Below are positions 21,501 to 30,494 of a DNA stretch of 64,000 bases, one piece after another. The DNA is from Dactylorhiza incarnata. Its lineage: Eukaryota; Streptophyta; Magnoliopsida; Asparagales; Orchidaceae. The notes below the pieces were generated by a model. It was not told the origin of the DNA. It saw only the letters and a program-made list of their open reading frames with translations, and did not search any database. The position numbers were made by a program, and so were the translations under genes. How positions within the stretch are numbered: the stretch's first letter is position 1; every line of letters begins with the position of its first letter. Where the stretch lies: assembly GCA_033032865.1 (NCBI GenBank), contig JAWHQI010000305.1:1116001-1180000 (forward strand), written 5' to 3'.

Positions 21501-22775
21501 GAATGTGACATCTGTCAACGGCAGAAATACGAGACGACGTCCCCAGCTAGGTTGCTCACTCCCTTGGCGATTCCTCACCAGATTTGGGATACCATCTCTT
21601 TGGACTTCATCGACGGCTTACCCAAGTCTCAGGGCAAATCGGTCATTCTCGTAGTGGTCGACAAGCTCTCCAAGTACGGCCATTTCTTGGCTTTGAGACA
21701 CCCTTACACAGGCGAGTCCGTAGCGGACCTTTTTGCCAGAGAGATAGTGCGTCTCCACGGGGTTCCTCGAGCCATCATATCAGACAGAGACCCGGTGTTC
21801 ATCAGCAAGTTCTGGAAGGAGTTATTTCGCCTGCAAGGCACCACTTTGCGCATGAGCACGGCCAATCATCCCCAGACCGACGGGCAGACAGAGGTGCTCA
21901 ATCGTGGTGTTGAAACCTACTTGAGATGTTTCGTGATGGATGAACCGCGGACTTGGACCCAGTGGTTACACTGGGCAGAATACTGCTACAACACATCGTT
22001 CCATACCGCGAGCAAGCTCACCCCTTTTGAGGTGGTCTACGGCCGCCCACCTCCCACGCTGAGTTCCTATGAGCCAGACAGTACTTCTCTTCCGGCAGTG
22101 GGCCGGACACTTCAGGAGCGGGACCAGACGCTCACCCTCTTGCGGGACAATCTTCGGACAGCACAGGATCGCATGAAGGTCCAAGCGGATAAGCATCGTA
22201 GGGAACGGGAATTTGCAGTGGGGGATGAAGTTTTCCTCCGTCTCCAACCCTACAGGCAGCTCTCGGTCGCTCGGCGGGCCAATCAGAAACTGGCTCCACG
22301 ATACTATGGACCCTTCAGAATCATCAGGCGAGTAGGTCCAGTTGCTTACACCTTGGCACTCCCTGAAGGGTCGCGCATTCACCCGACTTTCCACGTCTCC
22401 GTGCTGAAAAGGAAAATTGGGGACTCGGTCCAGGCCGACCCCGTCCTCCCGGAAGCCACTAGCAGCGGGGAACTGCGACCGTTACCAGAAACTATCTTGC
22501 TTACCAAGTGGAAGAAGCGGGGCACGGAGTACCGCCTCGAAGTCCTCGTCAAGTGGAAGCACCTCTCTGATACGCACAACTCTTGGGTCGATCTTTTGGA
22601 GTTTCGAGAGCACTTTCCGGATTTCCACCTTGAGGACAAGGTGACTCTTGATGGGGGAGGGAATGTTATGCCTCCGCACCCGTTACAGTTCGCAGGCCAA
22701 CAATATTCAAGACGGCGCAAGGAGATACAAGACAACGGGGCTGAACCATCCGGTTCAGCCCCCTCGCAGCAATAA
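18600..22775 (+). CDS. gypsy polyprotein: gag C-part, PR, RT, RNase H, IN, chromodomain
   Basis: An open frame of 1391 codons, directly in frame after the TGA at 18597. The rest of the gag capsid region spans about residues 1-140. The zinc knuckle CFNCDEKFTPGNRC (188-201) has Asn where the sister element has His. Aspartic protease ILIDSGSTHNF is at about 261-271, and reverse transcriptase from about 450 has the catalytic FFDD at 598-601. RNase H (VVETDASGVGIGAVLMQ) follows, then the integrase zinc region (HAGILRTLQ...CDICQRQ) and the catalytic core with DFIDGLP, SDRDPVF and HPQTDGQTEVLN. A C-terminal chromodomain (EVLVKWKHLSDTHNSWVDL) completes it. This frame runs on into the 3' LTR. It lacks gag's first half and probably cannot make a complete Gag. 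Confidence 0.92.
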   Translation: MQKAELFFTYQEIPKDQWVQLASFHLEDDAYQWAQWFVRNQGYAPWDYFVEGFTARFGPLEYEDMEATLQKLRQKGTIMEYRTEFERLANRVNWGEKTLLSCFISGLKDHLRDEVHAYMPSSLSHAISLARIQEERFNRQRNRGTARAIPAVPAAPGAGRRDPPPAGQPTVTRLTWPELQARRDKGLCFNCDEKFTPGNRCQKVQVFMLREEDDEDEPISCEEVEELDLAEFGICLQAMEGCPAPLTLRVSGRLGHERVTILIDSGSTHNFITPAAALKAGCAVDRGASFQVMVADGSKLRCEGVLKGVELRIQDYVCQTDVYLLPIQGSDMVLGVQWLRQLKRVTTDWEKMTLKFMHLGTEHCLRGIRSPPLKEISIRSLQRMEEEGSTIAMIFGVEALGPGTAAEPEQIQGLLSQFEDVFQEPSSLPPSRFHAHQIQLKAGSDPTNIRPYRYPHIQKAEIERSVREMRSTGIIRPSTSAFSSPIILVKKKDGSWRFCVDYRGLNGSTIKDKFLIPMIEELLDELHGASLFTKLDLRSGYHQIQMKEEDIHKTAFRTHDGHYEFLVMPFGLANAPSTFQAVMNEIFRPLLRRYVLVFFDDILIYSRNWEDHLEHVHHILSILREHQLYAKRSKCSFGQEEVEYLGHLVSSRGVQADPKKIESMVTWPQPTTTRALRGFLGLTGYYRRFVQDYGKISRPLTQLLQKDAFDWTAEAEAAFQALKRAMTTTPVLALPDFSKGFVVETDASGVGIGAVLMQKGRPITYFSKALAPRTLGLSTYEKEMLAILHAVAMWRPYLLGRHFQVRTDHQSLKHFLEQRLASPLQQKWLTKLLGYDYEIVYKQGKENVVADALSRLPEGSLAHVSGPLIDSLDEVQVAVQQDPALRDIVEALQHGRPTEAGYHLQGARLYYQGRLVIPATSPWRTIMIQEFHSSPTGGHAGILRTLQRVRANVFWKGMRQDVQKFVRECDICQRQKYETTSPARLLTPLAIPHQIWDTISLDFIDGLPKSQGKSVILVVVDKLSKYGHFLALRHPYTGESVADLFAREIVRLHGVPRAIISDRDPVFISKFWKELFRLQGTTLRMSTANHPQTDGQTEVLNRGVETYLRCFVMDEPRTWTQWLHWAEYCYNTSFHTASKLTPFEVVYGRPPPTLSSYEPDSTSLPAVGRTLQERDQTLTLLRDNLRTAQDRMKVQADKHRREREFAVGDEVFLRLQPYRQLSVARRANQKLAPRYYGPFRIIRRVGPVAYTLALPEGSRIHPTFHVSVLKRKIGDSVQADPVLPEATSSGELRPLPETILLTKWKKRGTEYRLEVLVKWKHLSDTHNSWVDLLEFREHFPDFHLEDKVTLDGGGNVMPPHPLQFAGQQYSRRRKEIQDNGAEPSGSAPSQQ

Positions 22776-22958
22776 ATAAAGGGCCGCCCCCTTGTCCCCG
22801 GGTATTAATAGGCCCGGGGACCCTCTTTTGATGGCATGCAATATTACTTTCAGGTATTCTCCTCTCTTTCTCCTTTCTCAAACCCTAGCCGTCTTTCTTC
22901 CTCTTGCTCTCCCCTAGATCTCTCTACTCTTCTCTTAAACCCTAGCAAGTTCATATCA
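22664..22958 (+). repeat. 3' LTR of Reina-like element 1
   Basis: TGTTATG...CATATCA, followed by the TSD CATTT. It is shorter than the 5' LTR by about 49 bp because of one deletion spanning the second hairpin and the G run. Outside that gap the two LTRs differ by only a few bases. Confidence 0.92.
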
Positions 22959-22963
22959 CATTT

Positions 22964-23164
22964 ATACCTTTCTTTTCTAAAACTCTCCATAAGACCTCCC
23001 TTAGAACCATATCATAAAAGAAAATTAACTAAATTGATGCTTTATGTAATCCTATTATGCTTGAAAAAACTTCCATAGCTCTACAACTATTTATAATATA
23101 TTACTTAATATTCCATCATATGCATCTTTAATAACAAATGAAACACCAAAATTTCTTTCCAACA
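22964..23164. other. AT-rich intron sequence
   Basis: Nothing recognisable; ordinary AT-rich intron sequence between the gypsy element and a foldback element. Confidence 0.4.
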
Positions 23165-23445
23165 CTATTAATTACCCAAATCTCCCATAAGAGTTATCAT
23201 AATTATAGATCACACCCCTCTATCTTTTGAAATTACAAAAACCTCGCATGTAAATGAATATTTCATAGTATGCATGCACAAATATACCCCCATGGAGGGG
23301 AGCCCCGGTGAATATTTTTGTGCATGCATGTTATGAAACGTAAACTTACAAGGAAGGTTTTTGTAATTTCAAAAGATAAAGGGGTGCAATTTGTAATTTA
23401 GCATACTTACAAGAGACGTCCCGGTAAATGAGCCAATAAATAGTG
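23165..23445. mobile_element. foldback MITE related to the Mutator-like MITE
   Basis: Inverted arms at about 23170-23290 and 23310-23440 share CACCCCTCTATCTTTTGAAATTAC and TGCATGCA blocks with each other and with 6884-7433. The ends are eroded and no exact target duplication was found. It lies about 150 bp downstream of a phosphatase exon. Confidence 0.6.
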
Positions 23446-23589
23446 AATGAAAATATATTCCTTTCTTATCTAAATACTAATTAAAATAGAATAAATAACA
23501 ATATGAAAAAATGTCTTATTTTATATCATAAATTTGTTTGCAAAGAGATGAATGCCACAAAAAAGAATGGAGCATGAAAAGATACCCAC

Positions 23590-23813
23590 GCCATCAGTAG
23601 CAAGAACAACGAATTCATCTTTGTCGCTGAGATGGCGGTATGAGATATCAGGAACAGAAATTAAACCATAATCCTTCAGGCAGAAATCTCCAAAAGCTCT
23701 GGCCATGGCTAAGCCCGGTGAATTACTGTTTGGCAACCATACACGTGCAACTTCTGGTTCATCTTGCAAGGAAAAAACCCTTCCTTTGCATTGTTGAATT
23801 CTAGCAGCTTCCC
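23590..23813 (-). CDS. PP2C (clade E) catalytic-core exon
   Basis: A 224-bp exon of the same phosphatase. Minus-strand acceptor TTGTTTAG is at 23814-23821 and donor GTGGGT at 23589-23584. One base carried over from the previous exon plus 224 gives 75 whole codons: REAARIQQCKGRVFSLQDE, VARVWLPNSNSPGLAMARAF, GDFCLKDYGLISVPDISY and FVVLATDG. The PGLAMARAFGD block and the ATDG metal-binding motif are hallmark PP2C core elements. Both flanking introns exceed 16 kb. No stop or frameshift is present. Confidence 0.9.
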
Positions 23814-24138
23814 CTAAACAATGCCATGGGGATAATTGAATGAACATTAAATCAGATGATCGAATGGACAAATTAATATATGGCAAGGCTCTGTTTGGAT
23901 AAAAGAAAACTGGAGAAAAATTAACAACATCCATGAATATTTGTGGCTGAACACTAATCTACAAACATTGATTTGAAATGCTGAATAAGGGAACTCGTTG
24001 GTTTGTCTCAATGCTTTCACATTCCAGGCCACAACGTTTAATAATTGCAATATGCATAAGGATGAAAGGCTTTTGGATTTTCAAAATGCTCATATTAGCT
24101 AAAAGGATCAACTAAACTCAGCATGTACTCTTCCATAT

Positions 24139-24398
24139 GTTGCGTGGTGAAAACGTTAAGGGGTGGAGGAAGACAAAGATTGTGCTAAAATAGCGAAGAA
24201 TGATATAAACTTGAGAGACACTCTCCTGCCAAACTCTCGGGGGCTTATTCCCCAAAAGATCTCTTCTACAAAATGAGAGAAACAAAATGATCTCCAAGAT
24301 GCTTTAGATATACAAGATAATGGATCATAATGACTAATAATAAAGACTAGTAAGTATGACTCTTGATAGTCTCACATTAATGATATTATAGATTCCAC
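24139..24398. repeat. dispersed repeat, first half (interrupted by hAT element 3)
   Basis: Similar to 32929-33180 and 35163-35415: GTTGCGTGGTGAAAA, AATGATATAAACTTGA-type and AAAATGAGAGAA blocks occur in the same order. It continues at 30495 after the hAT insertion (TTAATAATAACCCACAATTATG). Class unknown and no coding. Confidence 0.6.
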
Positions 24399-24614
24399 CA
24401 AGATTTTGAAAACCGGACCGGCCGGTCCGACCGCCGACCGGACACCTACCCGGTCCGGTCCAAGTATAAGACCCACTTTAACCACGGACCGCCTGAAAAC
24501 CAGGGAACCGGGTGGGTTGACCGGAAAACCCGGAACCATGGCGGGTTCCCTGTAACAGGGCGCCAGGGCGGGTCCAATAAGTACCCGTTGGACCTAAAAA
24601 TCTTGTTAAAATTG

Positions 24615-24682
24615 AAGATAGTGAGATTTGAACACTCACCAATATAGTGAATTCCGAAGACAGCCTCCACTAGGCCAGCTTG
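24615..24682 (-). promoter_or_regulatory. tRNA-like (pol III box A/B) module, left arm
   Basis: On the minus strand, AGCTGGCCTAGTGGAGG (24680-24664) resembles box A and GTGTTCAAATCTCAC (24635-24621) resembles box B. The order and spacing are roughly those of a tRNA. It does not make a foldable complete tRNA by eye, so a tRNA gene is not claimed. Confidence 0.35.
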
Positions 24683-24904
24683 TCTTAGTGAAAAACTATC
24701 CAAATATAATTTATATATAATAATTTTATTCATATTTATTAGTAAATAACATTATTCATTTTAATTAACTTATTGACATGTGTGTGTGCATATAAATATA
24801 TATACATATATATAATATATATACCATATTTATTTGTATAAAATAAAAGGATATACTGTATTATATTTAGGATTTTAATTTTGCTTCAAATTTAAATTTT
24901 TATA

Positions 24905-24914
24905 TTTCATTTTG

Positions 24915-24945
<31 letters not shown>

Positions 24946-25012
24946 CTATGTATATATATATCTATGTATGTATATATATATGTGTATATATATGTATGTA
25001 TATATACTACCT
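24905..25012. repeat. TATG/TA microsatellite
   Basis: Alternating TATG and TA units in the left arm of hAT element 3. A similar tract lies at 30325-30412 in the right arm. Confidence 0.85.
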
Positions 25013-25166
25013 TATAAAGAAATACTATGACATGAAATTTAAAAGTCATTGAGAAAATCAAATCCGTCAATGATGGCATGATTAATACGGACCGTCTGAT
25101 TACTTACAGTTTTTTTACTAGAGCTCATACACAGATACACCTACTATGATATGCTTCTATGTTTAT

Positions 25167-25239
25167 TGTTAGGGAGAGAAAATAATTGACTTGTATATCT
25201 TCGGGCTTAGGCATACATATATATATATAACATCTAACA
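25167..25239 (-). repeat. 3' LTR of copia 1 (73 bp)
   Basis: TGTTAG...CTAACA palindromic-type ends. Identical to 29953-30025. Confidence 0.95.
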
Positions 25240-25246
25240 CTCCCCC

Positions 25247-28200
25247 TCAAGTTGGGTCGTGGGAACTTTCCAGACCTAATTTGTTACATATGAAATTCAT
25301 TCTGACCCCAGTAACTCCTTTCGTGAGAATATCAGCAACTTGGTCACCAGTCTTCACATGGCTCAAGGAAATAAGACCTTCTTCATACATCTCTCGTACG
25401 AAGTGACAGTCAACCTCGATGTGCTTTGTGCGTTCATGAAACACAGGATTGGTTGCTATCTGTATTGCAGCTTGATTATCACACCATAACAGAGTTGGGT
25501 CATGAACAGGGTATCCGATTTCACAAAGAGTCTGTCTGATCCACATGATCTCAGCAACAGTGTGCGACATAGCCCGATACTCTGCCTCGGCACTAGATCT
25601 GGCGACAGTGGTCTGTTTCTTGCTCTTCCAGGAGACAAGGTTTCCTCCCATAAATATAGTAAATCCTGTGGTGGACTTCCGAGTGGCTAAACAACCTGCC
25701 CAGTCGGAGTCACAGTAAGCCTCTATATTGGAATGACCACGATTCTTGTATGATATTCCAAGACCAGGATCCTTCTTTATGTACCTAACAATGCGAAGAA
25801 CAGAGTCCCATTGAGAGATAGTTGGGGTGGCCATGAACTGACTGACCTTACTCACAGCACAGGCAATATCTGGGCGAGTCATAGTAAGGTAGTTAAGTCT
25901 TCCAACTACTCTACGATATTTCTCTGGCGAATCAAAAGATTTGCTCTCGGCATGAAGACCCTTTTCTCCTGGTTCAAGGGGAGAATCCATAGGACGGCAG
26001 TCAGACATTCCAAGATCAGATAACAGATCAAGGGCATATTTACGTTGAGAAACAAAGATAGAGTCGTCATGATCAGTAACTTCAATCCCAAGGAAGTATC
26101 GCAACAGCCCTAGATCTTTGGTTTGGAAGTTGGAGTGTAAGAAAGCTTTGAGATCGGCTATCCCTTTAGGATCACTACCAGTGATGACGATATCATCAAC
26201 ATACACAATTAGGAGCACAGTACCAGCAGAGGAGTTCCGATAAAAGAGAGATGAGTCTTTGACACTTTTGGTAAGTCCGAATTTGGTGACAACAGACCGA
26301 AAGCGAGCAAACCACTGGCGCGGGGATTGTTTCAACCCATATAAGGAGGCAAGGAGACGACACACCTTGTTACGCTCCCCCTCAGCAACGAACCCAGGTG
26401 GTTGTTCCATATACACCTCTTCCTCCAAGGACCCATGAAGGAACGCATTCTTGATATCTAACTGATGGAGAGGCCACCGGTGAGTGGCTGCAAGAGAGAT
26501 CACGATCCGAATAGAGGACATCTTGGCAACAGGTGCAAACGTTTCCTCATAATCCACGCCATAAGTTTGGGCATAGCCTTTGGCAACAAGGCGGGCTTTC
26601 AAGCGAGCAAGAGAGCCATCAGCATTGGCTTTAACAGAGTAGATCCATTTGCAACCAATAGCACGCTTTCCAGGCGGCAAAGACACAAGTTCCCAAGTAT
26701 TATTCAGTTGAAGTGCCGTCAATTCCTCTTGCATAGCAGCCATCCAGCCAGGATGAGTTTTGGCCTCCCCAACCGTTGAGGGAATGGTGTACTGATCCAA
26801 CATCAAGTGAAGTGCGGTATGAGAAGCGGACAACCCCTGATAAGAGCTCACATAGAGAGGTCTATTCTGGCAAGTCCGACTTCCCTTGCGGAGAGCAATA
26901 GGAAGCTCGGTACTAGCCAGTGGTGGAGCGGCAGGCACTTCAGTTTGGTTCTGGTCCTCACTAGCAGGAGCAATCTGAGGAACAGTAGTTGTGCCATCAA
27001 TGGTTGAGGTAGGCTGAGATGGTGGTATTTCAGTTCTGTCAGAAGTGCGACGAGAGTAGACCTGTCCCCAAAGGGGGCACAATATGTCAGTCGGAGAGAC
27101 GAGAGCAGGATCAGGACGAGGAACTAGCATCTCATCGAGAGAGAGATCAGAAGATGAAGTGGGAAGGGGAGAGCCAGTGGTACGATAAGAGACAGATTCG
27201 AGGAAGACAACATCTGAAGAAATGATGTATTTGTGGAGTTCTGGAGAATAACAGCGATATCCCTTGGTAGTCCGAGAGTATCCAAGGAAGATACACTTCA
27301 AAGAGCGAGGATCAAGTTTGGAAACGGAGGGACGAGCATCCCGGACATAGCAAACACACCCAAAGACCTTGAGGGGTAGAGGAGGCCCCGAGTGGTCCGG
27401 ATAAAGGATGTGATAAGGTGTCTCCCCCTGAAGTATATGAGTAGGAAGATGATTAATGAGATGGGCAGCGGTAAGAACGGCATCTCCCCAAAAGTGTTTG
27501 GGAACATGCGTATGATGAAGGATAGCCCGGGTTACCTCAAGAAGGTGGCGATTTTTTCTTTCGGCAACCCCGTTTTGTTGGGGGGTATCAGGGCAACTGG
27601 TTTGGTGTATGATACCCTTGGCAGAAAGAAAGCTAGACATGGCCTGGGACATGTATTCCCTCCCATTATCGGTACGAAGACATTTCAGACGAACAGAAAA
27701 TTGAGTGAAAATTTCATTCCACAAATGTTGAAAAATAGATAGTAATTCAGAGCGATTTTTCATTAAGTAAACCCAAGTCATGCGAGAAAAATCATCAATA
27801 AAGGTAACATAATATCTGTGTCCTAACAACGTAGGGACAGGACACGGTCCCCAGACATCAGAATGAAGTAAATCAAAAGGTGCAGAAGCACGAACATCTA
27901 CACGAGGTACATAGCTAACTCTATGGAGTTTAGCAAACAAACACGACTCACAGCTGAGATGGGAAACTTTCCCAAACTCAGGATACAAACGACGCATGAC
28001 CTGCATAGAAGGATGACCATGACGGTAGTGGAGGTCCAAGAGTTTGGCCGAAGCAGCAGAACAGGCAATGTGGGAAACTTCATCCAAAACATAAACACCA
28101 CCACGCAGCTTTCCTCTACCAATAATACGGCTCGTCGACTGTTCCTGAAAAATGCAACCAGAAGATGTGAAGATAGCAGTACAGTTTAAATCACGAGTAA

Positions 28201-28885
28201 GCTTACTGATGGACAATAGGTTGTAAGCAGATTGAGGAACATGAGCAACCGAGGATAGAGGCATATCCGGTGTCACATTGCAGCTTCCAAAGCCAACAAT
28301 AGGAACAGTGGATCCATCTGCAACAGTAATGGAAGACCCACAATGGGTATGATACGAATGCAAGATACCTGAAGAGCTAGTCAGGTGGTCAGAAGCTCCA
28401 GAATCTGCCAGCCACTGAACTGGGCGCTGGGTGGTCAGGGAAGTGCAGGCAGGCTGAATAGTCTGGGCTACAGCAGCACTATGAGGTGGAGAGGAAACTG
28501 GAAGAGCCTGCAGGCGACGATAATCCTCCTCAGAGAGTTGGACCGTGAGGTGACCCGGAGGAGCCGGAGTCGAGTCGGCAACGTGAGCAGATCGAGGTGA
28601 AGCTGACGAGGTTTTGGCCGCCCAGTCTGGCTTCCCATGCACGAGCCAGCACGTATCCCTTGTGTGACCACGACGTCCACAATGAGTACAATGTCGCGTA
28701 TCAGTCTCCCGACCACGTCCAGAACCAGACCGACCACCTCTGCTAGTGCCCCTTCCCCCTCGAGAGGCCAGCGCAATTGACTCGCTGGAGGAAACATGTA
28801 GAGCAGCTGGAGAAGCGGCAGAGCCCGCTTTAGTCAGACGATGGTACACACTAGCAGTCTGCAAAGTAGAAGGACTAGCAAGCAT
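25247..28885 (-). CDS. copia polyprotein: NC, protease, integrase, RT, RNase H
   Basis: An open frame of 1212 codons on the minus strand. In order: the CCHC zinc knuckle CTHCGRRGHTRDTC at residues 66-79, protease WLADSGASDHL near 158-168, integrase with its HHCC region (HYRHGHPS...CESCLFAK) and GVAERKNRHLLE, reverse transcriptase with LKARLVAKGY and the catalytic YVDD (IVYVDDIVITGS), and RNase H ending with SSAEAEYRAM and DQVADILTKG. Integrase before RT is the copia order. The frame is open further upstream to the frameshift near 29044, so 28885 is not the true start; the polyprotein starts in gag at 29430. Confidence 0.94.
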   Translation of the reverse strand: MLASPSTLQTASVYHRLTKAGSAASPAALHVSSSESIALASRGGRGTSRGGRSGSGRGRETDTRHCTHCGRRGHTRDTCWLVHGKPDWAAKTSSASPRSAHVADSTPAPPGHLTVQLSEEDYRRLQALPVSSPPHSAAVAQTIQPACTSLTTQRPVQWLADSGASDHLTSSSGILHSYHTHCGSSITVADGSTVPIVGFGSCNVTPDMPLSSVAHVPQSAYNLLSISKLTRDLNCTAIFTSSGCIFQEQSTSRIIGRGKLRGGVYVLDEVSHIACSAASAKLLDLHYRHGHPSMQVMRRLYPEFGKVSHLSCESCLFAKLHRVSYVPRVDVRASAPFDLLHSDVWGPCPVPTLLGHRYYVTFIDDFSRMTWVYLMKNRSELLSIFQHLWNEIFTQFSVRLKCLRTDNGREYMSQAMSSFLSAKGIIHQTSCPDTPQQNGVAERKNRHLLEVTRAILHHTHVPKHFWGDAVLTAAHLINHLPTHILQGETPYHILYPDHSGPPLPLKVFGCVCYVRDARPSVSKLDPRSLKCIFLGYSRTTKGYRCYSPELHKYIISSDVVFLESVSYRTTGSPLPTSSSDLSLDEMLVPRPDPALVSPTDILCPLWGQVYSRRTSDRTEIPPSQPTSTIDGTTTVPQIAPASEDQNQTEVPAAPPLASTELPIALRKGSRTCQNRPLYVSSYQGLSASHTALHLMLDQYTIPSTVGEAKTHPGWMAAMQEELTALQLNNTWELVSLPPGKRAIGCKWIYSVKANADGSLARLKARLVAKGYAQTYGVDYEETFAPVAKMSSIRIVISLAATHRWPLHQLDIKNAFLHGSLEEEVYMEQPPGFVAEGERNKVCRLLASLYGLKQSPRQWFARFRSVVTKFGLTKSVKDSSLFYRNSSAGTVLLIVYVDDIVITGSDPKGIADLKAFLHSNFQTKDLGLLRYFLGIEVTDHDDSIFVSQRKYALDLLSDLGMSDCRPMDSPLEPGEKGLHAESKSFDSPEKYRRVVGRLNYLTMTRPDIACAVSKVSQFMATPTISQWDSVLRIVRYIKKDPGLGISYKNRGHSNIEAYCDSDWAGCLATRKSTTGFTIFMGGNLVSWKSKKQTTVARSSAEAEYRAMSHTVAEIMWIRQTLCEIGYPVHDPTLLWCDNQAAIQIATNPVFHERTKHIEVDCHFVREMYEEGLISLSHVKTGDQVADILTKGVTGVRMNFICNKLGLESSHDPT

Positions 28886-28923
28886 TTCCGTTCTTGTTGT
28901 TGAAAAATTTGGATCAAGTCCGT

Positions 28924-29430
28924 TCAGAAGCCAGATGAGAACCAGATGCTCACGTTGAGCTTGATGTCCTTCACGGGTAGAGGGGATCTCCCAAAGATCC
29001 AGGATTTCATCGGCAAGAACCTTCCATTCAATAGTGCAGCCATCTTGGGAAAGAGTTCACCAAGACGAGAGAGGTTGTTAGCTTGAGAAAACATCATATG
29101 CAGGGTGTCCCACAGCTCCTTAGTGCTATCACAATTCTTGCACATTTGCTGAACTGATGGATCCATGGAACTCAGAAGGAGCGCAAAGATACGACAATCA
29201 TCACTGTACCAATCGTCGTATTCGGCACTTCCCACGGCATGAGCAGGTAGTCTAGTAAGGTGGTGAGTACGTCGGATGCCTGCTAGAGACATAGTAACCC
29301 CCTTTTTCCACAACTGAAAGTTGGAGGAGGTAAGAATAGTGGTAGCCAACCTTGCATTGGAAGGAAAAGTGTTGGTAGAATCCCCGGAGGGAACAGGTGT
29401 CTGAGTGGTGCTTGTAGCCGAGTCTCTCAT
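28924..29430 (-). pseudogene. copia 1 gag N-terminal part (ends at frameshift)
   Basis: Starts ATG at 29430 (MRDSATSTTQTPVPSG) and shows copia gag features: LTSSNFQLWKKGVTMSL, STKELWDTLHMMF. After LGELFPK (about 29046) one base is missing. The continuing frame ADEILDLW...LVLIWLLNGLDPNF leads without further breaks into the 1212-codon frame. Nearly the whole loss of function rests on this single deletion. Confidence 0.85.
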
Positions 29431-29952
29431 GGTCTTGGACAGGAACCTTCAATAGACTGCAGGAAGCATCAACAAACAGTACCTGAAGACAGCCTCACAA
29501 CAGCGGGCGACCTCAGTGCAGCAGAGCAGAGGAGAGGAGATCGGCATCAGCAGGGCAGCACTCGACGCTCGACATCAGAGCAACAGTCGCAGCAGGGATC
29601 GGCGGCAGGGATCGTCGTCAATAGTAGCAGCAGGGATCGGCTTCAATAGTAGCGCAGCAGGGATCGCAGCAGGGATCGGCTTCAATAATAGCAGCAGGGA
29701 TCGGCTTCCAGTAGGGATCGGCGACCAGCGGTAGGCGTCGGCATCAGGCAGCAGTAGCGACGGCAGGCGGCATCTTCACGCGATGCGCCTCCGTCTAGGG
29801 CACGGGAGGGACCAGTGGAGAGCGACTATTGCGGCGGCTGAAGCGGGTGATACGGGCGAGCGAACGCGGCGGCGGATGCGGGAGAATGAATGAACGAACG
29901 CGGCGGCTGAAGCGAGAGAACCCTAGCGGAGCGTATCAGTGCTCTGATACCA

Positions 29953-30025
29953 TGTTAGGGAGAGAAAATAATTGACTTGTATATCTTCGGGCTTAGGCAT
30001 ACATATATATATATAACATCTAACA
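29953..30025 (-). repeat. 5' LTR of copia 1 (73 bp)
   Basis: Identical to the 3' LTR. On the minus strand it is followed at once by the primer-binding site at 29952-29941. At 73 bp it is unusually short for a full coding element. Confidence 0.95.
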
Positions 30026-30128
30026 TTTATAATAAGGTGTAGGGTACCCAACACCATGAAATTACGATTTTACCCCAAAATTTATTGAAAAATGAGTCAA
30101 GTGACTCAATTTTTAATCTCACAAAAAT

Positions 30129-30193
30129 TGTCAATGGTGAGAATTGAACCCAAGTCTCCACTATATCAAGCAAAGGTAACAACCATCACACCA
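30129..30193 (-). promoter_or_regulatory. tRNA-like (pol III box A/B) module, right arm
   Basis: On the minus strand, TGGTGTGATGGTTGT (30193-30179) and GGGTTCAATTCTCAC (30151-30137) resemble box A and box B. Both modules are on the same strand and end in a similar CTCAC(T/C)AT. Confidence 0.35.
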
Positions 30194-30494
30194 TACAGTT
30201 TTTGTTGAATAACATTGAACTATGTTTTATATATACGTATATAAATATGAACCACCCCCACCTAATTTCGCTGCCCCCGCAGAATGTCGCCGCCCGCACG
30301 GGGGGCCCGTGCCATTCCACTCGTATAAATATATATATGTATGTATGTATATATATATGTATGTATGGATATATATATATGTATATATATATATATGTAT
30401 GTATATATATAATGGTTTGACCCCGATTGGACCGGTTCAACCTTGAACCTTTCGTTCCACCGGTTTAATATCCGACCTGGTTTTCAAAATCTTG

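Larger units (their letters stand above)
17367..22958 (+). mobile_element. Reina-like Ty3/gypsy chromovirus, nearly complete, 5.6 kb
   Basis: Bounded by LTRs at 17367-17710 (344 bp) and 22664-22958 (295 bp), with a perfect TSD CATTT (17362-17366 and 22959-22963). A primer-binding site for initiator tRNA-Met (TGGTATCAGAGC, 17713-17724) and a purine tract (GATGGGGGAGGGA, 22649-22661) are present. Gag-protease-RT-RNase H-integrase-chromodomain are in order. Small size, short LTRs, the KYGHFLAL integrase motif and the C-terminal chromodomain point to the Reina lineage. Defects are one frameshift near 18245 and one TGA at 18597. Confidence 0.92.
6719..23589 (-). other. PP2C last intron, 16.9 kb, TE-filled
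   Basis: The donor GTGGGT at 23589 and acceptor CACAG at 6719 join exons whose coding frames fit exactly (ATDG + IWDV). The intron contains a Mutator-like MITE, LINE pieces, two related deleted gypsy elements, two hAT elements and a complete gypsy. Its size and content are read directly. That it is spliced as a single unit is inferred from frame continuity and family conservation. Confidence 0.75.
25167..30025 (-). mobile_element. Ty1/copia element with identical 73-bp LTRs, 4.86 kb
   Basis: Minus-strand copia element. LTRs at 29953-30025 (5') and 25167-25239 (3') are 73 bp each and identical base for base. TSD TTTAT is perfect (25162-25166 and 30026-30030). The initiator-tRNA-Met primer site (TGGTATCAGAGC, complement of 29941-29952) abuts the 5' LTR. 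A purine tract (TTGAGGGGGAG) abuts the 3' LTR. Gag-pol is a single frame but for one missing base near 29044. The identical LTRs indicate a young insertion. Confidence 0.95.
24399..30494. mobile_element. hAT-like element 3 with copia nested inside
   Basis: A perfect 8-bp duplication GATTCCAC (24391-24398 and 30495-30502) flanks inverted ends beginning CAAGATTTTGAAAACC. Without the copia at 25167-30030 it is about 1.2 kb. There is no transposase. The left arm has GGACCGGCCGGTCC-type motifs and the right arm the matching TTGGACCGGTTCAACC. Both arms have long TATG/TA microsatellites and, on the minus strand, a tRNA-like A-box/B-box pair. Confidence 0.85.

Noticed and set aside
24615..24682. tRNA gene
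   Set aside because: Box-like motifs only; no convincing cloverleaf or anticodon stem could be drawn.
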